Shown here: piece after piece, positions 17,202 through 26,512 of the stretch
Numbering within the stretch: position 1 is the first letter of the stretch
Layout of the letters: each line of letters starts with the position of its first letter
NCBI RefSeq assembly: GCF_036924595.1
Contig: NZ_JAZHRV010000001.1
Coordinates: 7,777,501 to 7,841,500, forward strand
From: Bradyrhizobium algeriense
Lineage (GTDB): Bacteria > Pseudomonadota > Alphaproteobacteria > Rhizobiales > Xanthobacteraceae
Reading direction: 5' to 3'
DNA: 64,000 nt
Position numbers and translations under genes: made by a program
The notes under the pieces: model-generated
What the model was told of the DNA's origin: nothing
Databases searched by the model: none
The model's input: only the letters and a program-made list of their open reading frames with translations

Positions 17202-20200
17202 TCAAGCGGGAACCGTCACCCAGTCAACGCGACCGGACGTCATGTAGACGACGGCTCCGCGCTGTGCCCCGGTTGCGTGAAGATATTGCGCCAACTGCTG
17301 CCTGTACGCTGAACGGTCGGCTTCTTTGGGGGAAATGTCGCTCTTCCAGTCGAACACGACCATGCTGCCGTCGGCGGCTTCTGCGACCGCGTCCGCCCGG
17401 CCGGCGATCAAATCACCTGGGCCCGCCGGGCCGATTGCGTAGATCGGTACCTCCGCCATCAGCCGATTGCGAAAGGGCTTGATGTCGGGCAGCCGGAGGG
17501 TGTTGAGCGCTGTACTCGCAAGCTCAATCGCATCCACGGGCGCGGTGGATGACGACACGGAAAATAGTTGGTCGCGCAGCCGCGCGGCTCTCGAAGTCGC
17601 CATTTCCTGGCTCTCTTCCAGTTCGCCGGTCACCAGCTCTTCCATCAGTTTGTGCAGAAGTATGCCGCGGATGCGGCCGCCCTCCAGAGTCGATGGGGGA
17701 CGAAGTGGCTCTTCTTCGTGCACTTCCGACGAGAGCTGTTCCGTGATCACGTCGGGATCGCCATCGCTCGGTGTGATCCACCGAACCTTCGGCAAAGCCT
17801 CGAGCCGCGATTGCTCCTCCGCGAATACTTCCGCGCTCTGCAGATTTTCGGCCGCACTCGGCGGAGAAATGCTGGCTCGGGGAAAGCGCGAGACATTCAG
17901 CTCCGGTATCGTGTCCGGTCGGAAGCTCAACAGCTTGGCCCACGATTCGTCGTTGCTCCAGGTGAAGTCCGGTATAATCAATGACTCCATCGCCCGAGTG
18001 CAGGCGACGTAAAGAAGCCGCAAGTTTTCAGCTCGCTTTTCGGCCTCCTCCGTCAGAAGGGCGTCCCCCAAGCTCGGTGGAATTATTTGACCGAGCGCCC
18101 AATGAAGACTCTCGTCGCTGCGCCGATACACGAAGGTCTCGGCGCGCCGCGGCATGGATGCACGGTTGATTGGAATGACCACTGGCCACTCGAGGCCCTT
18201 CGAACTGTGAACGGTGACGATCTCGATCGATTGTCCATCGGCCTCGACCATGCCTTCCGCGGAGCTCGATCCGCCCGACCACTCTTCGTCGATGTCCCTC
18301 GCGAACTGCGCGAATCCGCGGACCCTGTAGCTACGGGCGCGCTCGAGCAATCCATCGATGTTTGCTAGGGATCTGACGGACTGGTCCGCGCTGCGCGCAG
18401 CCACGATGGTGCGTACGTGCAGTCGCTCGATCGCTTCTGCAAGGATCAGCGCCGGACTGGTGCCGTTCACGCGTCTACGAAGATCGCGGAGAACGCCGAG
18501 GACTTCGCGTGCGGTATCGTGCTGAACAGTCGCCGGATCGGTCAGGAGCGTCAGTCCGGTGATTTGGTCGGGATCCTCCGACGGCGGCAGGCCGCCAGTG
18601 ATGTTCAGAAGCTCGCGCTCGGTCAGGCCAACCAACGGTCCGCGCAATAGGGATCCGAGGGCGAGGGTATCTCGGGCGTCGGCCAGCGCCCTGACCAGTG
18701 CCACCAAGTCCTGGGCTTCCTGTCTCTTGAAGAGGTTTTTGCCGGCCTGCGAGGCGAAGGGCAGGCCAGCCTCCTCCAGAGCGCGTTCGTATCGCCACAG
18801 ATCCGTCGAGACAGGAGCCAATAGCGCTATGTCGCCGGGGGCCAGTCGTCGAACCTTACCGTCGTTGAGCCTCAATTCGACATTCCCGATCAGCCGAGCG
18901 CAGAGTTCGGCGACGACGCGGGCTTCTTCATCGCGCGCGCTGGCGACCCGCGTCTCTGGAGGTAGCTCGACGGATACCTTCGCGACGCCAGGCAAGACTT
19001 GGTCGGACACGCTGCGAGTGCCTTGCAACGCGATGTAACCGGCTTCCTGCTGCGACAGATGCAGCGAGAAGCAGTTGTTGATGTGATGAAGGATCGAATC
19101 GCGTGAGCGGAAGTTCGCCGATACTCGGACGACATTGCCTGGAAATTGATCTTCGATGGCCTGCCGCACCGTCAGATAGGTTGCGAGATCGGCACCCCGG
19201 AATCGGTAGATTGCCTGCTTGGGATCGCCAACTACGAAAAGCTGTCCCGGCCTCAGCGATCTCCTGTGCCACGCCGTCGCATCCGCGGCGCCGGAACACA
19301 GCAGAAAAATAATGTCTGCCTGAACGGGGTCGGTATCCTGGAATTCGTCGACGAGAATTCGAGAGAACCGCTCGCCGGCCGTGTTTCGCACGACCGGAAA
19401 ATCGCGCAGCACCTGGCGGCAGATGTACAGAAGATCATCGAAGTCCAAAACGGCGGCGCGTCGTTTGAAGGCCTCGTAAGCTTCCAGCACGCCGTCCAGC
19501 TCGATCGAAAAACTGCCGATGATCGCGGTCGCGATCCGACCCATCAACGCCCCGTATGCCGTCCGACATCGGACGTAGTATTCCTCCGCCTGATCTGCCA
19601 GGCGATCGCCGTCTTCTCGCCCGGCCGCCCTCCGCCACAAGGAGCGGCGCCTGTAATCGCGCAAGGCGAACGCGTCCTTGCGCATGATGGCCAGGCTCGG
19701 TGGATGGGCCAATTCCCAGAGCCGCTCGAAGCCGGGAAGGGGATCGAAAGCTCCCCCGAAGTGAGAGGCCAGCGTCTCAAGAGCGACGATATCCGGATCG
19801 GCTTCGGGCGGAACGTCGACGTGATCGCACCAGCGACGGAATTCACGAACGCTCTCCACGAATTCCAGATCCGCCGCAGCGTCGAGGTCCGAGGGCAGGG
19901 GCCTGGCCGAACGATAGCGTCGACGGAACTTCGCAAATCTCCGCAACAGCTCTTCGGCGCCTGTAGGATTTCTACGGGCCACCGACGCGACTGGGTCGTC
20001 CGCCACCGGAAGAGGTCGATCGAGCCGATCCCGCCACCATCGATCGAAAGTCGAATCGAACACGAAATCCGCTTGGTCCGCGTCGAGCACCTCCGCGCCC
20101 GGATCGATTCCGGCTTCCACCGAATTAGACAGCAGGAGATCGTGACAAAAGGAATGGATCGTTCCGCAAGTCAACTCGTCGAGCCGTTCGGAAGCCGCCA

Positions 20201-20504
20201 CCAGCGATCGCCTTTGTTCGGGCGTCGGGCCATCGGGTAGGCAAAGCCGAAGTTCGCGGGGAACGCTGCCGTCGAGCAGGGCGTCCAGATAGTCCGAAAT
20301 GCGATGACGTAGTTCGCCGGCCGCAAGCTCGGTGAACGTAATGGCGACGATCGAGCCCGGCGATATGCCGGACGCCAGCAGCATCACGACGCGGCCGGCG
20401 AGAAGAGAAGTCTTTCCCGTTCCAGCACCGGCTTCCACCAGCAGCGTGGAATCGAGGTCCGTCAAAGCTCGCATGCGCTCGGCATTATCGACCACGAAAG
20501 TCAT
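17202..20504 (-). CDS. AddA-like UvrD-family helicase with C-terminal PD-(D/E)XK nuclease
   Basis: An 1100-residue protein. Motif I (VEAGAGTGKTSLLAGR, residues 23-38), motif II (VDEFQDTDPVQ, near 383), motif III-like GDPKQAIYRFRGAD and a late motif (TVHSSKGLEWPVVI) mark an SF1A helicase. The C-terminal 80 residues carry the nuclease: LIAGRADAVAEA, FDWKSD near 1051 and QLAQYLHA. The domain order is that of AddA, the recombination helicase-nuclease that resects DNA ends. The ATGA overlap with the upstream AddB-like gene fixes the start at 20504. The pair lies among defence genes, so it may be a mobile version rather than the housekeeping enzyme. Confidence 0.85.
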   Translation of the reverse strand: MTFVVDNAERMRALTDLDSTLLVEAGAGTGKTSLLAGRVVMLLASGISPGSIVAITFTELAAGELRHRISDYLDALLDGSVPRELRLCLPDGPTPEQRRSLVAASERLDELTCGTIHSFCHDLLLSNSVEAGIDPGAEVLDADQADFVFDSTFDRWWRDRLDRPLPVADDPVASVARRNPTGAEELLRRFAKFRRRYRSARPLPSDLDAAADLEFVESVREFRRWCDHVDVPPEADPDIVALETLASHFGGAFDPLPGFERLWELAHPPSLAIMRKDAFALRDYRRRSLWRRAAGREDGDRLADQAEEYYVRCRTAYGALMGRIATAIIGSFSIELDGVLEAYEAFKRRAAVLDFDDLLYICRQVLRDFPVVRNTAGERFSRILVDEFQDTDPVQADIIFLLCSGAADATAWHRRSLRPGQLFVVGDPKQAIYRFRGADLATYLTVRQAIEDQFPGNVVRVSANFRSRDSILHHINNCFSLHLSQQEAGYIALQGTRSVSDQVLPGVAKVSVELPPETRVASARDEEARVVAELCARLIGNVELRLNDGKVRRLAPGDIALLAPVSTDLWRYERALEEAGLPFASQAGKNLFKRQEAQDLVALVRALADARDTLALGSLLRGPLVGLTERELLNITGGLPPSEDPDQITGLTLLTDPATVQHDTAREVLGVLRDLRRRVNGTSPALILAEAIERLHVRTIVAARSADQSVRSLANIDGLLERARSYRVRGFAQFARDIDEEWSGGSSSAEGMVEADGQSIEIVTVHSSKGLEWPVVIPINRASMPRRAETFVYRRSDESLHWALGQIIPPSLGDALLTEEAEKRAENLRLLYVACTRAMESLIIPDFTWSNDESWAKLLSFRPDTIPELNVSRFPRASISPPSAAENLQSAEVFAEEQSRLEALPKVRWITPSDGDPDVITEQLSSEVHEEEPLRPPSTLEGGRIRGILLHKLMEELVTGELEESQEMATSRAARLRDQLFSVSSSTAPVDAIELASTALNTLRLPDIKPFRNRLMAEVPIYAIGPAGPGDLIAGRADAVAEAADGSMVVFDWKSDISPKEADRSAYRQQLAQYLHATGAQRGAVVYMTSGRVDWVTVPA

Positions 20505-23188
20505 TCCGAACTCCACAGCCGTGCGATGCTTTCGCTCGCCTTGCCGAAGGCCAGTCGCTTGCGCCGCTGATAGCCGGGAGAAGCGGGGAGCGCCAATCGC
20601 AGATCGTTAGTCCGTTCGAAGGAGTTCGGGCCTGGTACGGCGGTGCCCCGCATCAGCATGGCAACCACAACATTGACGAAGGCTGCGATCTGTTCGATGG
20701 CGCCGTCGAGGTCTTGGAGCCGGTGTGCTGATTGTTCGCCGCGCAGGTAGAGGAGTCTGGCGACGATCTGCGGGTCGCCCGGCAGGAGCTGACGGCACGC
20801 GAGACCATAGAGCGCACGCTGCAATTCGGAGCCTCTTCCGATGGTGATGCGCGCGGCATTTCTCGGGGGCTCGCTTGTCTTATAGTCCGTCACGCGCACA
20901 GCGGCCGGCGCGGTTCGCAAGTCTAGGCGATCGATGGTGCCTCGAAGACGGATGGGCGTGTTCGGCACGGAAACCGGCGCCGTGGCGTCCCAAGGCAGTT
21001 CCCGTCCTGCGACGAAACCTTCGGGCTGTCCGAACGGAACTTCAGTCCAACTTCGCGTGGTCGTTTCCGCGATCTCCTTGCGCAGCAATCCGACGAGCGC
21101 CAGGGACGCGGCATAGTCCACCGTATTCTTCCAAAGCAAACTCGGTGGCACCGGACCTTCGAGCGGCCATGCTTCTCGCACCACTCGAGCAGCGTCCTCG
21201 AGCGCGTCTGCGATCTCCTGATCCGATGCTCGCGCATAGCCCGGCCGAGGTTCGAGCAAGTCGACCGCACGCCGCAGCAACTCGTGAACCAACTTGCCAA
21301 AGGCGTCAGGCGCAATCGAGAGGGGTTGTTCGCGTTCCTGCGGGGTTCGCCAACCAAGCGCGTAACGCCAAACGAACCCCATGGGATCCTGCAGCATGAG
21401 CCGAAGCGAAGTCGCCGACTGCACACGGTCGATCGCCCGTCGCATCGCGGGATGGTCTGCGGAAAACTGTGCGTCGTGCGTCGTAAGACCTTCTTCGTGC
21501 CAGCTCGTCCAGCATGCGTTCGCCGATCTAATCCGATCAACCTTCGCTGAGTCCGCCGGTCGAGCCATCAAGCGGTCGGCTTCGTTCCAGGCGTGTTCGG
21601 GGACGCGCGCTCGCGACAGCGGAATCTCCGGCCGGTCCTGCAGCAACGGGCTTCTTCCGACACGGCTACCTTGCGCGCTCCGACGGCTCCGCGACAACAC
21701 CACCTCGCAGGCGGCTCCGGCGATGATGGCTTCGAAATGCCGCCGATCCGCCTTTGCCGTCGGATCGACGTCAAATTCACTCGCGGGCAGCAGGTGGTTG
21801 GGGAGAATGGAATCCTCCCCGGAGCGTCGCGGCCAGCCCCGGTTCGTGAGCCCAAGCAGCCGCGTGTAAGGGCGGGGCGCGCTCGCGAGATCCCGCGCAG
21901 CGCACCAAGCGATCGAATCAGCCGCGTCGTTCTCCGACGGGAAACGCGCGTTTTGCAGGGCGAACTCGACCGCGTCGGGCGGCGCCGTACGCAGGGCAGC
22001 TTGCCAAAGCTGGGCCGAACGGCCACGCAGAAGGAGGTCGGACGCCTGTTGAGCGGCCGTAATCCCCCTTGCCAACGTTTCCAATATGGGGATGGCGCCT
22101 TGTATCGCTACCAAGGACGCATCGCCTAGAATGGCCATCGAAATCGCGCGGCGCCAATCCTCGAGCTGGGCCAACGCCGCTCCGCGCGGGATCGACGACA
22201 GCCATCCCTGAGGAAGTTCGTCAAGGGCGCCGCCCTCGCCCCGGCACAAGGAGACGAGACGTCGCACGCGCGACTGGCTCAGGCCGTGCAGCAGGACATC
22301 CGCCAGCGCCGCCGCTCGTTGACCGTCTCGGGTAGCAAGGGCGGGAATGCCGTGCACGAAATGCAGTCTTAATCCGGCGTCCGCCGTCGATGCATAGAAA
22401 TGATCGTCCCAAGCCGCGGTACCGGCGGATGCGATGGTGATCTCCTGAGGGTGCGCTTTGCCCGATGCGATCAGTTGGCGAGCCCAACGAAGGCTCTCGA
22501 CCACCTCGTGCCGCGGATCAGCGCAAGAGACCGCGGTGGTGACCTGTTGATGACCCGATGCCTCGAGGCGGACAACCGACCCCGAAAACCAATCCGTCTC
22601 GGCTTGGATCGGAGCGTGCCACTCTAACGGCACTCTTTCGACGAGACCTTCGATCAGGGGGCGCCAATTGGGGGCGATGAACGAGAGACGCTCGATAGTG
22701 ACACGGCCGACGAGCCGTGCTGCGTGAGGGGTTCTCGCCAAGGCCGCATCCCGCAAATCACGCGGCAGCATCATGCTGGAGGGCAGATGACGCCGCACTC
22801 GCTCTTCGATAAGAGCCAACTCGCGGATGCGGACGCCTCCGGCTGCACCCGTCTCGAGGCGGAAATCCGCGTCCCAAACCTTGCGTAGGGTCCTTGAGAC
22901 CGACCGGGTCATGCCCGGAAGGTGTCGTACGCCCTCCAGTTCGGCGAAGCCTCCCTCCTCAAGCGCTCGTTGGATAGCTAAGTCGAGCTGCTCGACCGTG
23001 ACGGGCGTAACAAAGCCACCCGCGAGTCTCGCCGCAAGCTGCGGTAGGTTTAGGATCTGAAGGCCGCACTCATTCGCCTGAGCCGCCTTTGCTCGGCGCA
23101 TCTGGTAGGCGAGAGACCCTTCGATGATGGTGGTCCGGATTTGCAGCGAACGAACTCCCACGTCTCCGCCAACTTGCTTGGCCAGCAC
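20501..23188 (-). CDS. AddB-like PD-(D/E)XK nuclease subunit
   Basis: An 895-residue partner of the AddA-like protein. It begins without the full AddB Walker A region: the first recognisable segment is TTIIEGSLAYQMRRAKAAQA and LNLPQLAARLAGGF. A C-terminal nuclease domain is clear: HELLRRAV, IRLRGTIDRLDL, VTDYKTSE near residue 766, then ELQRALYGLACRQLL. The start is uncertain: GTG at 23188 has no strong ribosome site. Together with the downstream gene it makes a two-subunit helicase-nuclease. The N-terminus is shorter than in typical AddB (about 1000 residues), which may be real or a decayed start. Confidence 0.75.
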   Translation of the reverse strand: MLAKQVGGDVGVRSLQIRTTIIEGSLAYQMRRAKAAQANECGLQILNLPQLAARLAGGFVTPVTVEQLDLAIQRALEEGGFAELEGVRHLPGMTRSVSRTLRKVWDADFRLETGAAGGVRIRELALIEERVRRHLPSSMMLPRDLRDAALARTPHAARLVGRVTIERLSFIAPNWRPLIEGLVERVPLEWHAPIQAETDWFSGSVVRLEASGHQQVTTAVSCADPRHEVVESLRWARQLIASGKAHPQEITIASAGTAAWDDHFYASTADAGLRLHFVHGIPALATRDGQRAAALADVLLHGLSQSRVRRLVSLCRGEGGALDELPQGWLSSIPRGAALAQLEDWRRAISMAILGDASLVAIQGAIPILETLARGITAAQQASDLLLRGRSAQLWQAALRTAPPDAVEFALQNARFPSENDAADSIAWCAARDLASAPRPYTRLLGLTNRGWPRRSGEDSILPNHLLPASEFDVDPTAKADRRHFEAIIAGAACEVVLSRSRRSAQGSRVGRSPLLQDRPEIPLSRARVPEHAWNEADRLMARPADSAKVDRIRSANACWTSWHEEGLTTHDAQFSADHPAMRRAIDRVQSATSLRLMLQDPMGFVWRYALGWRTPQEREQPLSIAPDAFGKLVHELLRRAVDLLEPRPGYARASDQEIADALEDAARVVREAWPLEGPVPPSLLWKNTVDYAASLALVGLLRKEIAETTTRSWTEVPFGQPEGFVAGRELPWDATAPVSVPNTPIRLRGTIDRLDLRTAPAAVRVTDYKTSEPPRNAARITIGRGSELQRALYGLACRQLLPGDPQIVARLLYLRGEQSAHRLQDLDGAIEQIAAFVNVVVAMLMRGTAVPGPNSFERTNDLRLALPASPGYQRRKRLAFGKASESIARLWSSE

Positions 23189-23531
23189 CTACGGCCGTGC
23201 ACGGTAGATATATCATCGCAGACAACACCGATCACCAAAAGCAAGTCCGATCTTCTTGGATGTTTTTCAGGCGACCACTCGCAAGCTGGTTGGAGCCACG
23301 TTGTTCATTTTGCCGAGCCGGGATGCTTGTTTGACGCTCGCAAAGGTTGTAGATTTCCGGGAAAACTTCATTCAATAGCCTGCCGTAAATCGAATTCTCG
23401 CCGCGGTAATCTTCGTTATGGTCAGCCTCTCCGCAGCGCGCGCAGATCGGCTCCTGAGCGGGCGAGATCAGGAGCTTACACCGGCTGTGAGGGGCGCCCC
23501 GCCTTTTTTGCGGATAGGAGGAGAAACTCCA

Positions 23532-23942
23532 TTGGCTACGATCAAAGTCCCGCTGGGGCCTCCGTACGGAACGGTTCCTGTCAACACCGCCGCGATCTGT
23601 GCGGCCATTCCCGATCCGTCCTTGGCCGACGCAGCAACAGAATTGCTTGTCGATTCGGCCGGCGGGCGCTCGATCAACGTGTTGGTCGCGATCGGGGAAA
23701 TGGGAATACGCCTCGGCGCGGATTTTGCCGAGTTCACCGCAGCCGATCCACCCAAGTCGAAGTGCTTTGTGAGTCGGACGGCGTGGGTCAGCGTCGTGCC
23801 GCATCCCCAGGTCAACGGTGTCTCCCAGATAAATTTCGCCAACCGCCGCTATCTTGCGGTTGCGGGCGATGTCGACGAAGTCCTCGCGCGGCTTGAACGC
23901 GGATCGCCCTCCAGGAGCGCAGGCCATTCGCGAACGAGATAG
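23532..23942 (+). CDS. Hypothetical protein with TTG start
   Basis: A 136-residue protein starting at TTG 23532, eight bases after a perfect AGGAGGAG ribosome site (23516-23523). It has regular alternation of hydrophobic and polar residues: IKVPLGPPYGTVPVNTAAIC, NVLVAIGEMGIRLGADFAEF, and a C-terminal INFANRRYLAVAGDVDEVLARL. No family is recognised. The opposite strand is also open here, but lacks such a ribosome site. It lies divergent from the AddB-like gene and convergent with the patatin gene. Confidence 0.5.
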   Translation: MATIKVPLGPPYGTVPVNTAAICAAIPDPSLADAATELLVDSAGGRSINVLVAIGEMGIRLGADFAEFTAADPPKSKCFVSRTAWVSVVPHPQVNGVSQINFANRRYLAVAGDVDEVLARLERGSPSRSAGHSRTR

Positions 23943-24155
23943 TCCGGTCCCTCGAGTTTGCTGGCGGCCTCACGCCTTGCCGACGCGGACAATCAGTCCG
24001 GGTACGCTCTGTCGTCCTGGAGATCTATTACCTAACGCCGACGGGTTTTTGTGGTCGCGCAGCTTGTGGCTCGGGAGGATGATTGTCCTGGTTAGCGTTT
24101 GATTATGGCGACAGACCAGTTGTAAGGAAGGTCGGTTTTCGAGGCGGCAACGCTA

Positions 24156-26414
24156 TCAACAGCGACGGTCTTTGATAACCTGTATGAGGGCAACCACATT
24201 GCAGGCAGCGGTGTCGTTGTTTGCTGCGTAAGCGCCCAGGCGCGCAAATTTGTCGCGATCGTCGATGTTGCTTCCGCCAAGGTAGGTTCCGGCGCGGTGC
24301 GAGAGCCCGCTGTGAATCTCGACGATCTTTCGAGTTGAGGGAGATAATAGCCATCCGAGCGGCAGATCGAAATCGAACAGGTTGAGTGTGAATGAGCTAC
24401 CGTCAACGCGCTTGCCGCATTCAGAGTAGATGGCGCAGACCTCAATGAAGCGCCAAAGCCGCGACAAGGCGACGACAGCCCGCGTATCTCGCGCGCTCAG
24501 CATGGTTCTGATCGGCGACAAGGCTTCGCCGAGACCGAACGACCCGTGCGCCTGTAGAATCTGAAGATTTGTGATAGCGATGACATGTATCTGGACAGGA
24601 GGCAGGTCTCCTCTGAGGCTGTTCTCGCTCTCATAAAATCGTGCGAGCGCCTGCACGAGATCGAATACTGTTTCCGAGCCCGAATTCTCGACATATCCGC
24701 CGTCGACAATGCGCAAAGGCCCATCGCGCTGCGTTGTCAGGCGGCCGGCCGGCAAGACCCAAGGAAAACGTGCGCTCAGGGATACGGCGGTCGCGAGCGT
24801 GGTGTCCCTCAGGCGTGCCGTGGAGCTGTCACCCGCTCTCACCTCGCTGAGGCGGTGAAATTCCGCGAGGTTTGAGAGCGAAACGATGTTGTCCAGCTCA
24901 CCCATGTCGATGATCTCAAACGGCGTCATGGCGATACGGTATCCGTGCTCGACGTTTGTGCTGTTCAGGATAAGCGCAGGCGCGGCGGCTTTGGGGTTCC
25001 AGCCTTCAAGGAAGGGCTTCCCCCACGGATTATCCTTATTTTCGGGGTAAAGCTTTGACCAGGCCCGGGTGAGCGTGCTTTCGAAAGCTCGAGCGCGGTC
25101 AAAACGCGATGTAAACGCGGGCAGAAAGCGCTGCATCGCATCAGGGAAAAGCGTTGCCCCGAGTAGCGGCGATAGGAAATCGGTCTCTATAAAGCGGTTG
25201 CTCTGCTTCTCGAAATCGCCCTCTCCGCCGGGCGGGGGGCCGGACAGACAATCCACATGCGCGCTGTTCGACGCCTGCTTCCGCGCAAGGTTTGCGAATA
25301 GAGCGCCGCCAAGGCTGCCTCCGGAAACACCACTGATCGCGAAGACGTGCTGCGAGAAGTTCGGGCATTGGTCTTGAAGCCGCGCCAGTACCGTCGCGGC
25401 ATGGTGCGCGGCGTAAAGGCCACCTCCAGACGCCGCCACGATAAAGACCGGGTATGGCCTTTGACGGCTTGCATAATATTCGCGGTCAGCGCGACTCTCG
25501 TACCACTGCCTGAAAACGTCCACTGCCCTCTGAAGGCGAGGAGAATCCGTGTTTATGAGCTGGATACGGTGGTTGTCCGTCAGATCGAAAAGGGAAAGCA
25601 AGATAGCGATAAGGATCACGCACGAGAGGACTGGAAGGTGGCGCCGGTCCCCAGCGCGGGTCAGCAGAGACGCCATTGCGCCGACGCCGATAACAGCGAG
25701 CAGGAAAATCCCGATCGGACCAACCAATTGGCTTCCTGTTACCGAAAAGGCCGAAAAGAATACGAGGCAAAACAGGCTAAACCAGACCATGTGCGCGATC
25801 CGGAGCGGGTGACGAGCAAAGAATTCGCGAACCCGCAACGACCGGAGGCCGGCGTTTGGCACCGTGAGGCTAATGGTGATCAGCGTACAAATCAGTCCGG
25901 CTGTGATCAGGTTGGCCCTCGACGCATCGAGAGCCTGCAGGAGTACTCCCAGTTCCGGCATCTTCTCCAGAGTCTCCGCAGGCGGCGTGCCGATCCTGGC
26001 TTCGTGGGCGGCGATGTACAGGCCGGCCGACAGGCTGCCGGGGATCAATCCGCCGCACAGGATTGGCAGTAGCCTGCGCGTAAAGCGCGGCGTCCTCGGA
26101 ACGCTGCTTTCGCGCAACAGTTCGCGTGCCATGAACGACAGGGCAAAGCAGGCCGCGCAGAGGATCACCAGAGAAAGTGCGAGTTGCCAGAGATTACCGG
26201 TCAGGTCTTCAGCAAGGGCGCGGTAGATCTCGCGTGTCTGCGGCGGATAAGCGAGAAAAAGACCTGCTACGATCGCGACGAACAGCGGCGCTCTTGCTGC
26301 GCGAACGACGTTGATGCGCTGGGCGATCGGGCCGGGACGCATGATTTTGGGCTGGAGCCCCAAGGCCGCACACCATGCAAAGGACAATAGGAATTTGCGG
26401 ACGCCCACTCTCAT
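24156..26414 (-). CDS. Membrane patatin-like phospholipase
   Basis: A 752-residue protein. The first 260 residues contain about six membrane spans (for example APLFVAIVAGLFLAY; LALSLVILCAACFALSF; VWFSLFCLVFFSAFSV). A patatin-type hydrolase follows: the oxyanion-hole run SGGGLYAAH near 330, the nucleophile motif GVSGGS near 358 and the catalytic Asp in DGGYVENSG near 565. Such enzymes cut membrane phospholipids, and some act as cell-killing effectors in bacterial defence systems. No signalling gene is fused to it. Same-strand neighbours are the AddAB-like pair downstream and the oxidoreductase upstream. Confidence 0.8.
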   Translation of the reverse strand: MRVGVRKFLLSFAWCAALGLQPKIMRPGPIAQRINVVRAARAPLFVAIVAGLFLAYPPQTREIYRALAEDLTGNLWQLALSLVILCAACFALSFMARELLRESSVPRTPRFTRRLLPILCGGLIPGSLSAGLYIAAHEARIGTPPAETLEKMPELGVLLQALDASRANLITAGLICTLITISLTVPNAGLRSLRVREFFARHPLRIAHMVWFSLFCLVFFSAFSVTGSQLVGPIGIFLLAVIGVGAMASLLTRAGDRRHLPVLSCVILIAILLSLFDLTDNHRIQLINTDSPRLQRAVDVFRQWYESRADREYYASRQRPYPVFIVAASGGGLYAAHHAATVLARLQDQCPNFSQHVFAISGVSGGSLGGALFANLARKQASNSAHVDCLSGPPPGGEGDFEKQSNRFIETDFLSPLLGATLFPDAMQRFLPAFTSRFDRARAFESTLTRAWSKLYPENKDNPWGKPFLEGWNPKAAAPALILNSTNVEHGYRIAMTPFEIIDMGELDNIVSLSNLAEFHRLSEVRAGDSSTARLRDTTLATAVSLSARFPWVLPAGRLTTQRDGPLRIVDGGYVENSGSETVFDLVQALARFYESENSLRGDLPPVQIHVIAITNLQILQAHGSFGLGEALSPIRTMLSARDTRAVVALSRLWRFIEVCAIYSECGKRVDGSSFTLNLFDFDLPLGWLLSPSTRKIVEIHSGLSHRAGTYLGGSNIDDRDKFARLGAYAANNDTAACNVVALIQVIKDRRC

Positions 26415-26512
26415 CGCTCGCGCCCCGCCTAAAATTCACCGGAGAATATCGGATCACATAATTCATTGCAATTGAGAGAGGTGCCTTCGTCAACCACTGC
26501 AAGATCGCCGAT

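Noticed and set aside
17202..23188. Housekeeping addAB of the chromosome
   Set aside because: Possible, but the position inside a defence-rich accessory region and the short AddB-like N-terminus argue for a mobile version. It needs a check for another addAB elsewhere in the genome.
23232..23927. Minus-strand 231-residue frame opposite the TTG-started gene
   Set aside because: Composition is poor (many Cys/Arg/Asp mixes), no ribosome site, and the plus strand has a far better translation start.
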